DNA from: Ruminococcaceae bacterium UBA7147
GTDB lineage: Bacteria; Bacillota; Clostridia; Oscillospirales; Acutalibacteraceae
Length of the DNA stretch: 5,578 bases
Reading direction: 5' to 3'
Assembly (NCBI GenBank): GCA_002491825.1
Contig: DKWR01000028.1
Location: 9,113 to 14,690, forward strand
The notes below the pieces were generated by a model that saw nothing but the letters and a program-made list of their open reading frames with translations, was not told where the DNA came from and did not search any database. Below, piece by piece: positions 1 to 5,227 of this stretch. The first letter of the stretch is position 1. Each line of letters opens with the position of its first letter. The position numbers were made by a program, and so were the translations under genes.

Positions 1-21
1 TTATATTTCTCAATTTTATAT

Positions 22-34
22 TATAATTTATAAT
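22..34 (+). promoter_or_regulatory. Possible -10 boxes of a promoter for zapA and the U32 gene
   Basis: Two perfect TATAAT hexamers lie at 22-27 and 29-34 in an almost pure A/T stretch, 43-55 bases before the zapA start. The matching -35 for the second box would fall near 6-11 (TTTCTC), a poor match, and that for the first box falls at the window edge. In DNA this AT-rich, TATAAT can occur by chance, so the assignment is tentative. zapA may instead be read from an upstream gene outside the window. Confidence 0.3.
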
Positions 35-76
35 ATCTGTAATTATATGCAAAATAATGGTATGGGTGGGATTGAA

Positions 77-625
77 ATGGAAAAAAAGAGAGTCAGCGTT
101 CAGATTGAGGGCAGAAGCTATGCGCTTATAACCTCTGACGATGAAAAGTACGTTGAGTCTGTTGCCGACGAAATCACAAAGCGAATCAGAAAGGCGGCTC
201 AGTCGAGCAAGCACCTTGACACTCGTGACTGTGCAATTCTTGTTGCACTCGACTTGTGCGACGACAGAAACAAGGCGCAGAAAAAGAACAAGGATATTGT
301 CGGCAAGGCTGACAAGATTATTCAGAACACAAACGAGCTGAGCAAGTCCTGCAAGGAGTACAAGGAAAGGCTTGCCGAGGCTATCAACGAAAACACCAGC
401 CTTACAAGGAGAATAAGGGTGCTTGAAGAGCAGTTAAGAGTTCTTTCGAAGGAAAACGGAGAGCTTAAAAATCAGCTTGAAAAGTGCGGAAAGCTTGAAG
501 AGGCTGAAAAAGCCTCGCAGGAAGAAAAGGCTGAAAAAGCAAAAAACGACTTTGAATTAAAGCAGTATTCTCTGTTTGACAAGGACGATAAAAATAAAAA
601 TGCAAAATACGCAAAAAAGAATTGA
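77..625 (+). CDS. zapA: Cell division protein ZapA with long C-terminal coiled coil
   Basis: ZapA binds FtsZ in the cytoplasm and promotes bundling of protofilaments in the Z ring. Residues about 5-70 match the ZapA fold: a V-x-V-Q-I-x-G-R-S-Y strand start, a helix around YVESVADEITKRI, and an AILVALDLCDD helix. A long charged coiled coil covers about 85-155, followed by a Lys/Asp-rich tail. At 182 residues it is roughly twice the length of B. subtilis ZapA (about 85) and well above E. coli ZapA (109). I chose ATG 77 over the in-frame ATG at 47 because GGTGGGA (65-71) sits just upstream of 77 and family similarity begins at MEKKRVSVQIEG. The gene overlaps the next one by 26 bases, suggesting an operon with translational coupling. 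Near the tail, QYSLF (residues 163-167) resembles a sliding-clamp-binding pentapeptide. A 12-base direct repeat (502-513, 529-540) encodes the Ala/Glu/Lys-rich stretch. The family call is fairly secure; the role of the extension is unknown. Confidence 0.86.
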   Translation: MEKKRVSVQIEGRSYALITSDDEKYVESVADEITKRIRKAAQSSKHLDTRDCAILVALDLCDDRNKAQKKNKDIVGKADKIIQNTNELSKSCKEYKERLAEAINENTSLTRRIRVLEEQLRVLSKENGELKNQLEKCGKLEEAEKASQEEKAEKAKNDFELKQYSLFDKDDKNKNAKYAKKN

Positions 626-2675
626 GATTCTCGCTCCCGCAGGCGGCTATGACAGCCTTGTTGCGGCGGTAAGGAGCGGAGCAGACGCAGTTTATCTGGG
701 CGAAAAGTCGTTTTCGGCTCGCACCTCCGCTAAAAATTTTGACGACGTCGAGCTGAAAAAAGCCGTCGCATATTGCCACATTCACGGCGTAAAGGTTTAT
801 GTTACTATAAATACGCTGATTTTCGACGATGAGTTTGAACAGCTTAAATCGGCGATTGTTTCAGCCGCAAATGCTGACGCAGACGCTCTGATTGTTCAGA
901 ATCAGGGTGTAGCTCGCCTTGCAAGAAAGATTGCGCCAAAGCTCCCTCTGCACGCCTCAACGCAGATGAGCGTTCACACCGCCTCGGGCGTTCGTGCGCT
1001 GTACGAAATGGGCTTCAAGCGAGTTGTGCTCTCACGTGAAATGAGCAAGGAAGAAATCAGAAAATGCGCCGAAATTCCCGTTGAGCTTGAGGTTTTCGTT
1101 CACGGCGCATTGTGTATGAGCGTGTCGGGACAGTGCTATTTCAGCGCAATGCTCGGCGGTCGCAGCGGCAATAGGGGAGCGTGTGCCCAGACGTGCCGAC
1201 TTCCGTTTGCTGTAGGCAAAAACAAAGACGGCTATGCTTTGAGCCTTAAGGACAACAGCCTGATAAATCACATCGGCGAGCTTGAAGAAATCGGCGTTAC
1301 CTCGGCGAAAATCGAGGGCAGAATGAAACGCCCCGAGTACGTCAGCGCCGCCGTAAAAGCGTGCAGGGAACAGCGTGACTTCGGCTTTGTCAGCGACGAA
1401 ACGGCGCAAACTTTGAGGGGAGTTTTCTCACGCACAGGCTTTACCGACGGATATTTTACCGGAAAGCTTGGCAAAGAAATGTTCGGTACACGCACAAAAA
1501 GCGACGTTATTTCAGCCGACGAAAAGCTGTTTTCGTCAATCCGTCAGACGTACAAGGACGAAATTCAGAACGTCTTAATCAGCGGAAAATTCACAGCAAG
1601 GCTCGGTGAAAACCCCGTACTTGAAATCACTGACGGCGAGCATACGGTTACTAAAAAATCCGACTTGCTCTGTGAAAAGGCGATTAAAACATCGCTTGAC
1701 AGCGAAAGGTGCAAATCACAGCTTTCCAAAACAGGCGGTACGGCTTATAAATTTGAAAAGCTTGAAACCTGTATTGATAACGACATTTCACTTCCGCTTT
1801 CTGCGCTGAACTCACTTCGTCGTGAGGTGCTTGCAGAGCTTGATGAAAAGCGAAGTAAAGTGCATAGCTATACTATTATTAATGTAGAAATTTTTAAGGA
1901 TATACAGCCGTTTGAGTGCAAAAAAAGGGCCGTTCGGGCAAGAACGGCAGGTACGAAAATCGGAAAAGGCTTCAAAGAATGCGAGATTGTTTTTGTTCCG
2001 CTTTTTTCCGACATAAGGGAAATTGAGCGGCTTAAAAACGAGGACTTTAAAATCGGCGTTGAAATCCCCCGAGGAATGTTCGGACGTGAAAAGCAGATTG
2101 AAACTGCGCTTAATAATGTAAAGGCAGTCGGAATAAATGATGTGCTTTGTCACAATATCGGTGCACTTTATCAGGCAAAAGCTCTTGGAATGACTCTTCA
2201 CGGCGGATTCGGACTGAATCTTGTCAACACCTACGACTTACTCTGGGCACAGGAGTACGGACTGAAGAGCGTTGAGTTGAGCTTTGAGCTTACGTTTGAG
2301 CGGATTAACCGACTCGGCGGCACGATTGACAGGGGAATAATCAGCTACGGCTATCTTCCGCTTATGCTCTGCCACAACTGCCCGAACAAGAGCAGCGGAA
2401 TTGACTGTAAAACTTGCAAAAATCAGTCAAAAATGCAGGATAGAAAGGGCAAGCGGTTTTATCTTAAATGTGATGGTTGCTGCACCGAAGTGCTCAATTG
2501 CGTGCCCCTTTTTATTGCTGATGAAGAAATTTCAAAACTTTCAACATATTTTAACATTTTGCGTTTCACTGTTGAAAACTATGTGGAAAACGTGGAAAAC
2601 ATTAAAGATTTCAATGGGTTTTCGATGTTAAAAGACAAATTCACACGTGGTTTATATAAAAGAGGTGTTGAATAA
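600..2675 (+). CDS. U32 peptidase-family protein with DUF3656 domain (RlhA/YdcP-like)
   Basis: The 691-residue product has a TIM-barrel-like U32 domain beginning ILAPAGGYDSLVAAVRSGADAVYLG (residues 10-34). The U32 signature is EVFVHGALC...GQC (164-179). Four cysteines, C172, C179, C195 and C199, form C-x6-C-x15-C-x3-C, the type of motif that binds an Fe-S cluster in characterised U32 relatives such as UbiU/UbiV. A DUF3656 domain spans about 302-420, ending LPLSALNSLRREVLAEL. A second barrel-like part (about 460-640) carries a cysteine-rich patch (C591, C594, C603, C606, C624, C627, C628). This architecture matches E. coli RlhA (653 residues), needed for 5-hydroxycytidine at 23S rRNA C2501. 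Although classed as a peptidase, RNA hydroxylation is the better-supported role for close relatives; the substrate here is inferred only. ATG 600 is preferred over TTG 576 because similarity begins there; AAGGA at 581-585 is a rather distant ribosome site, consistent with coupling to zapA, which ends at 625. No frameshift is visible. Confidence 0.94.
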   Translation: MQNTQKRIEILAPAGGYDSLVAAVRSGADAVYLGEKSFSARTSAKNFDDVELKKAVAYCHIHGVKVYVTINTLIFDDEFEQLKSAIVSAANADADALIVQNQGVARLARKIAPKLPLHASTQMSVHTASGVRALYEMGFKRVVLSREMSKEEIRKCAEIPVELEVFVHGALCMSVSGQCYFSAMLGGRSGNRGACAQTCRLPFAVGKNKDGYALSLKDNSLINHIGELEEIGVTSAKIEGRMKRPEYVSAAVKACREQRDFGFVSDETAQTLRGVFSRTGFTDGYFTGKLGKEMFGTRTKSDVISADEKLFSSIRQTYKDEIQNVLISGKFTARLGENPVLEITDGEHTVTKKSDLLCEKAIKTSLDSERCKSQLSKTGGTAYKFEKLETCIDNDISLPLSALNSLRREVLAELDEKRSKVHSYTIINVEIFKDIQPFECKKRAVRARTAGTKIGKGFKECEIVFVPLFSDIREIERLKNEDFKIGVEIPRGMFGREKQIETALNNVKAVGINDVLCHNIGALYQAKALGMTLHGGFGLNLVNTYDLLWAQEYGLKSVELSFELTFERINRLGGTIDRGIISYGYLPLMLCHNCPNKSSGIDCKTCKNQSKMQDRKGKRFYLKCDGCCTEVLNCVPLFIADEEISKLSTYFNILRFTVENYVENVENIKDFNGFSMLKDKFTRGLYKRGVE

Positions 2676-2676
2676 A

Positions 2677-2724
2677 ATGTCAAAAGTGTTGAAAGAGTTT
2701 AATTTTGAAAAAGGAATTATATAA
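2677..2724 (+). other. 15-codon mini-ORF after the U32 gene, probably not a real gene
   Basis: An ATG one base after the U32 stop opens a 15-codon frame, MSKVLKEFNFEKGII. GAGGTG at 2662-2667 is placed 9 bases before it, so a ribosome site is present. The frame ends inside the loop of the inverted repeat at 2710-2733. It has no run of one amino acid as in classical attenuator leaders. It could be a coupled mini-ORF, a leader peptide or chance; chance is most likely. Confidence 0.15.
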
Positions 2725-2733
2725 AATTCCTTT
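2710..2733. repeat. Perfect 9-bp inverted repeat upstream of dut
   Basis: AAAGGAATT (2710-2718) and AATTCCTTT (2725-2733) are exact reverse complements around a 6-base loop. Only two of nine pairs are G-C and no T tract follows, so it is a weak candidate terminator for the U32 gene. The right arm overlaps the possible dut -35 box at 2732-2737, so an operator is an alternative. AAAATTCC (2723-2730) can also pair with GGAATTTT at 2767-2774, giving a competing fold. The structure is certain; its role is not. Confidence 0.5.
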
Positions 2734-2761
2734 GACGAAAATTACAATTCAACAATATTCT
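2732..2761 (+). promoter_or_regulatory. Possible promoter for dut
   Basis: TTGACG at 2732-2737 matches the -35 consensus at five of six bases. TATTCT at 2756-2761, 18 bases later, matches the -10 consensus at four of six. Transcription would start near 2768 and leave a leader of about 75 bases before dut. The weak -10 and the AT-rich background keep confidence low; dut could also be read through from the U32 gene. Confidence 0.35.
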
Positions 2762-2842
2762 TAACGGGAATTTTAAAAAGGAAATAAAAAATATTTGTGA
2801 ATTTATTATTCAAAATTTGCAGGAAATGAAGGATGGTTAGAA

Positions 2843-3283
2843 ATGGAAATCAAAATAAAAAAGCTTAAAGAAAACGCAAAAATCCCCAAAAGAGCCACAG
2901 GCGGCTCGGCAGGAATGGATTTATACGCCTGCATTGACGAGCCGATTACTCTTGCTCCCGGTCAGCTTGCAATTGTGCCGACAGGCATCGCAATCGCTCT
3001 GCCCGACAACAGCTGTGCGGCGTTCCTCTACGCTCGGAGCGGTCTCGGCGTAAAGCACGGAATCTGCCTTTCAAACGGCGTCGGCGTAATCGACAGCGAC
3101 TACAGGGGCGAAATCTGCGCAGGTCTTTGCAATGTGTCCGACAAGCCTTATACAATCGAGCCTGACGAGCGTGTGTGCCAGATGGTAATTGCGCCCGTGC
3201 TCACCCCCGACGTCGTCGAAGCAAGCGAGCTTGACGACACCGACAGAGGCGAGGGCGGATTCGGCTCAACAGGGAAGCATTAA
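2843..3283 (+). CDS. dut: Deoxyuridine 5'-triphosphate nucleotidohydrolase (dUTPase)
   Basis: Dut hydrolyses dUTP to dUMP and pyrophosphate, which keeps uracil out of DNA and supplies dUMP for thymidylate synthesis. The 146-residue product has the usual length of a trimeric dUTPase and all five motifs in order: I, AGMDLYA (23-29); II, ARSGLG (64-69); III, GVGVIDSDYRGEI (79-91), with probable catalytic Asp84 and Tyr87 over the uracil site; IV, DERVCQMVI (108-116); V, the glycine-rich RGEGGFGSTG (135-144) that closes over the phosphates. C112 replaces the Ala commonly found in motif IV, a mild change. AAGGATGG at 2829-2836 is a good ribosome site for ATG 2843. The gene stands alone: a 167-base gap separates it from the U32 gene, and it converges on nth. 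Its stop codon overlaps the first base pair of an AATTCGG heptamer. The protein looks intact and functional. Confidence 0.97.
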   Translation: MEIKIKKLKENAKIPKRATGGSAGMDLYACIDEPITLAPGQLAIVPTGIAIALPDNSCAAFLYARSGLGVKHGICLSNGVGVIDSDYRGEICAGLCNVSDKPYTIEPDERVCQMVIAPVLTPDVVEASELDDTDRGEGGFGSTGKH

Positions 3284-3295
3284 TTCGGAATTATT
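3282..3295 (+). repeat. AATTCGG heptamer and degenerate copy at the dut stop codon
   Basis: AATTCGG (3282-3288) followed by AATTATT (3289-3295) matches, in the same orientation, the heptamer array at 4118-4149 on the other side of nth. The dut TAA provides its first two bases. A copy this short could be coincidence, but the exact 11-base match AATTCGGAATT, preceded in both places by T, argues for a related repeat. Confidence 0.4.
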
Positions 3296-3340
3296 TGTAA
3301 TGTTGCGTGTTGTTCGTAAATGATTGTGCAAAACTGTAGC

Positions 3341-3360
3341 GAGCGACGCCCTCGTCGCTC
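3341..3360. repeat. GC-rich REP-like hairpin between dut and nth
   Basis: GAGCGACG (3341-3348) and CGTCGCTC (3353-3360) pair perfectly around CCCT. It is far richer in G and C than the surrounding AT-rich gap. Neither strand has an immediate T tract after the stem, so it is not a textbook intrinsic terminator. The composition and the position between convergent genes suggest a dispersed REP-like palindrome, although this window contains only one copy. Confidence 0.65.
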
Positions 3361-3363
3361 ATA

Positions 3364-3409
3364 AAAAACGTTACCGGTATATCAATCTATAATTCGGGCA
3401 ACCGTTTTT
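3364..3409. terminator. Possible bidirectional terminator between dut and nth
   Basis: AAAAACGTT (3364-3372) pairs with AACCGTTTTT (3400-3409), leaving one bulged C and an internal loop of about 27 bases with some further C-G pairing. On the plus strand the stem ends in CGTTTTTAT; on the minus strand it ends in CGTTTTTTAT. The fold therefore has U-rich ends in both directions, as expected between convergent genes. The stem is weak and the loop long, so efficiency is doubtful. The GC-rich hairpin just upstream (for dut) may contribute. Confidence 0.42.
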
Positions 3410-3450
3410 ATCTAAATGTCCGACTTTTCCGCTCGAATTGCCTGCAGGGG

Positions 3451-4110
3451 CTACCCTGCCGATTTGCGTGTTGAGGCACTCGTCTTACAGAACTCTTTCA
3501 TACAGCATTTTTCGCATTTCGGACTGCGTGCTGTGCATACTGCTCTGCCGTGAAGTACAAGCCTGTGGCAGAAATCGTTGCTCTCCTCGGGCGGCAGTAA
3601 ATCACGCAAAGCAAACTCAATCTTTTTCTGGTCTTTCAGATTATGCAGTCCAAGCCTTTGCGTAATGCGTATGCAGTGCGTGTCAACAACTACGGCAGGC
3701 TTACCGAAAATATCGCCGCACACAAGGTTTGCGGTCTTTCTGCCGATTCCGGGCAGTTTAATCAAATCGTCAATATTATCGGGAACAACTCCGCCGAAAT
3801 CATCACGAAGCATTTTGGCAAGCTCAACAATATCCCTTGACTTCGTCTTGTAAAGCCCACAGCTTTTAATATATTCTGCTACCTCGTCGGCTGTCGACTC
3901 TGCAAAATCGTCAACCGTCTTAAACCTTTCAAACAACGCAGGCGTTACCATATTAACCCTTGCGTCGGTGCATTGAGCGGCAAGGCGTGTGGCTATCAGG
4001 AGCTGGAGAGGGTCTGTGTACACAAGCGAGCATATTGCCTCGGGATATTCCTTTTTTAAAGCATTTACGGCATTTATTGCAATTTGTTTTTTAGTCAAAA
4101 AATCACCCAC
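3451..4110 (-). CDS. nth: Endonuclease III (HhH-GPD DNA glycosylase/AP lyase)
   Basis: Nth removes oxidised pyrimidines and cleaves the resulting abasic site in base excision repair. Numbering from GTG 4110 (219 residues), the helix-hairpin-helix is LPGIGRKTANLV (119-130) with catalytic Lys125, and VVDTHCIR (141-148) carries catalytic Asp143. Cysteines 192, 199, 202 and 208 give C-x6-C-x2-C-x5-C, the [4Fe-4S] motif of full-length Nth. ATRLAAQCTDARVN (40-53) is the conserved helix that is LSAQATD in E. coli. Length is close to the 211 residues of E. coli Nth. The start is uncertain: TTG at 4098 would give a 215-residue protein beginning with TKKQIAINAV after its start residue, and GGTGAT (4107-4102) is well placed as its ribosome site, whereas GTG 4110 has no clear site. 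I slightly favour 4098 but give the longer frame. The gene diverges from the HAD gene and converges on dut. A 6-bp hairpin (3444-3459) covers its stop codon. Confidence 0.95.
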   Translation of the reverse strand: MGDFLTKKQIAINAVNALKKEYPEAICSLVYTDPLQLLIATRLAAQCTDARVNMVTPALFERFKTVDDFAESTADEVAEYIKSCGLYKTKSRDIVELAKMLRDDFGGVVPDNIDDLIKLPGIGRKTANLVCGDIFGKPAVVVDTHCIRITQRLGLHNLKDQKKIEFALRDLLPPEESNDFCHRLVLHGRAVCTARSPKCEKCCMKEFCKTSASTRKSAG

Positions 4111-4117
4111 TTAATTT

Positions 4118-4149
4118 AATTCGGAATTCGGAATGCGTAATTCGGAATT
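4118..4149. repeat. Tandem AATTCGG heptamer array in the nth leader
   Basis: Successive heptamers read AATTCGG, AATTCGG, AATGCGT, AATTCGG and a partial AATT, about 4.6 copies with one degenerate unit. The array lies between the predicted nth promoter and the nth start, so it should be transcribed in the nth mRNA leader. A matching AATTCGGAATT lies at 3282-3292. It resembles short heptameric intergenic repeats described in several bacterial genomes. No ribosome site for GTG 4110 is apparent within it. Confidence 0.85.
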
Positions 4150-4172
4150 GTTTTATATTTTAATCTGAAAAT

Positions 4173-4201
4173 ATTTTATCATATACTGTTTTTTATTGCA
4201 A
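4173..4201 (-). promoter_or_regulatory. Predicted promoter of nth with extended -10
   Basis: Read on the minus strand, TTGCAA (4201-4196) is followed after 17 bases by TAAAAT (4178-4173), with TGA directly before it (4181-4179), an extended -10 motif. Transcription would begin near 4166, giving a leader of about 55-70 bases that contains the heptamer array. The -35 is the same six base pairs used by the opposing HAD promoter, because TTGCAA is its own reverse complement. Confidence 0.6.
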
Positions 4202-4224
4202 TCAGATTGGAAAACTGGTAGAAT
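4196..4224 (+). promoter_or_regulatory. Predicted promoter of the HAD hydrolase gene with extended -10
   Basis: TTGCAA (4196-4201) is followed after 17 bases by TAGAAT (4219-4224), with TGG just before it (4216-4218), a TGn extended -10. Transcription would start near 4231, leaving about 30 bases of leader with the ribosome site GGTGA (4249-4253). It is a SigA-type promoter by appearance and shares its -35 with the divergent nth promoter. Confidence 0.65.
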
Positions 4225-4260
4225 AAAATCAAACAACAAATTCCGGACGGTGACTTCACT

Positions 4261-4989
4261 ATGTATAAAAATTATATTTTTGACCTCTACGGAACCCTTA
4301 TCGACATCAACACAGACGAGTGGTGTGACGATTTGTGGAAGAAAATGGCTGTACTCTACGGCTACAAGGGCGCACACTACACCTATGACGAGCTTAACAG
4401 CGAGTATGACAGGCTTGTTGAGCTTGAAAAAGTCGTTGTAAGAAAACGTCACCCCGAATACAAGGTGGTTGACATTAAGATTGAAAAGGTTTTTAAAAAG
4501 CTCTTTACACAGAAGGGCGTTAAGACAACAAAGGCGCAGATTGCGTTTATTGCCGAGGCTTTCCGTTGCTACTCGACAAAGTACATAAAGCTCTATGACG
4601 GCGTAATCGACTTGCTCGACACGCTCAAGGCAAAGGGCAAGAAGATTTATCTTCTCTCAAACGCACAGCGTTACTTTACCGAAAACGAGCTTAATATGCT
4701 CGGTCTTACAGAGTACTTCGACGGAATCTGCATAAGCTCCGACGAGGAATGCTCAAAGCCCGATTCCTGCTACTACAAAACGCTTTTCGACCGCTACGGT
4801 CTTGAGAAAAACGAATCGATTATGATTGGCAACGACTACCTTTCCGACATCGGCGGAGCGACTGACTTCGGAATCGACAGCCTTTACATTCACCAGAGCA
4901 TTTCACCCGACATCGAGGGCGAGCTTCGCAGTACCTACACAGTAATGGACGGCGATGTCTACAAAATTAAAAAGCTGACGGTAAAATAA
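4261..4989 (+). CDS. HAD-family hydrolase (subfamily IA-like)
   Basis: The 242-residue product has the HAD motifs: I, FDLYGTL (7-13), with nucleophile Asp8; II, LLSNAQ (131-136), with Ser133; III, Lys166 in SKPD; IV, IGNDYLSDIGGA (189-200), with Asp192 and Asp196 for Mg2+. The helical segment between motifs I and II (about 15-115) is a C1-type cap, as in subfamily I enzymes. Motif I is D-x-Y, not the D-x-D of typical phosphatases. Tyr10 thus occupies the place of the usual general acid/base, as in L-2-haloacid dehalogenases (DAYGT). I recognise this DLYGT form as common among clostridial HAD proteins, so it is probably a family trait and not damage. Substrate unknown: a phosphatase or haloacid dehalogenase label would go too far. 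GGTGA at 4249-4253 is a good ribosome site for ATG 4261. No intrinsic terminator follows; the MITE-like element begins 35 bases after the stop. Confidence 0.93.
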   Translation: MYKNYIFDLYGTLIDINTDEWCDDLWKKMAVLYGYKGAHYTYDELNSEYDRLVELEKVVVRKRHPEYKVVDIKIEKVFKKLFTQKGVKTTKAQIAFIAEAFRCYSTKYIKLYDGVIDLLDTLKAKGKKIYLLSNAQRYFTENELNMLGLTEYFDGICISSDEECSKPDSCYYKTLFDRYGLEKNESIMIGNDYLSDIGGATDFGIDSLYIHQSISPDIEGELRSTYTVMDGDVYKIKKLTVK

Positions 4990-5024
4990 AACATTCATAA
5001 CAGTGCACCTTGCTGTATAAAATA

Positions 5025-5203
5025 TTAAGGAACCGCTGATTAAATCACGTCTAAAGACTGTTTGCACATCTTGCTTGCATATTTTCCACCATATTGCCCA
5101 AAATTCTGCACACAGGCGTCAGCCTGCGCACAAAATTTTACGCAATCTGACGAAAAATCTGTCGGCGCAATATGCACAAACGATTTAATCAGTGCTTCCT
5201 TAA
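5025..5203. repeat. MITE-like 179-base imperfect inverted repeat
   Basis: The two ends, 5025-5046 and 5182-5203, form a 22-bp terminal inverted repeat starting TTAAGGAA and ending TTCCTTAA, with one G-T pair and one C-C mismatch. Pairing continues inward: GTTTG (5060-5064) with CAAAC (5177-5181), a run around 5100-5105 with 5134-5139, and finally CAGGC-GTCA-GCCTG at 5113-5126. The whole unit can fold as one long hairpin. The left arm has an extra 13 bases (5047-5059) containing a small hairpin, GTCT-AA-AGAC. No ORF inside is credible. Size, terminal repeats, possible TA target bases at the edges and position between two genes fit a non-autonomous MITE. Mobility is inferred; only one copy is visible. 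It separates the HAD gene from the small ORF and may affect readthrough. Confidence 0.8.
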
Positions 5204-5227
5204 AAACAGAAACAGTGAGGTGAGAGA

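Noticed and set aside
47..76. ATG 47 as the zapA start
   Set aside because: No ribosome site precedes it, the ten extra residues do not resemble ZapA, and GGTGGGA fits ATG 77.
500..516. Hairpin GAGGCT-GAAAA-AGCCTC inside zapA as a terminator
   Set aside because: It lies within the coding region, has no T tract, and is explained by the repetitive Ala/Glu/Lys codons of the tail.
576..599. TTG 576 as the start of the U32 gene
   Set aside because: No ribosome site precedes it, and the eight extra residues come from sequence coding for the zapA tail; similarity starts at ATG 600.
1032..1409. Minus-strand 125-codon ORF within the U32 gene
   Set aside because: It is an antisense shadow of a clear U32-domain coding sequence and has no family resemblance.
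3341..3360. CRISPR repeat or attachment site for the GC-rich palindrome
   Set aside because: It occurs once, without spacers, integrase or neighbouring tRNA.
4153..4452. Minus-strand 99-codon ORF with a hydrophobic segment over the HAD start
   Set aside because: It runs antisense through the HAD motif I region and across both predicted promoters; its hydrophobic stretch is an antisense by-product of the HAD coding sequence.
5000..5016. Short ACAG...CTGT hairpin after the HAD gene as a terminator
   Set aside because: It has only four firm pairs and no T tract.
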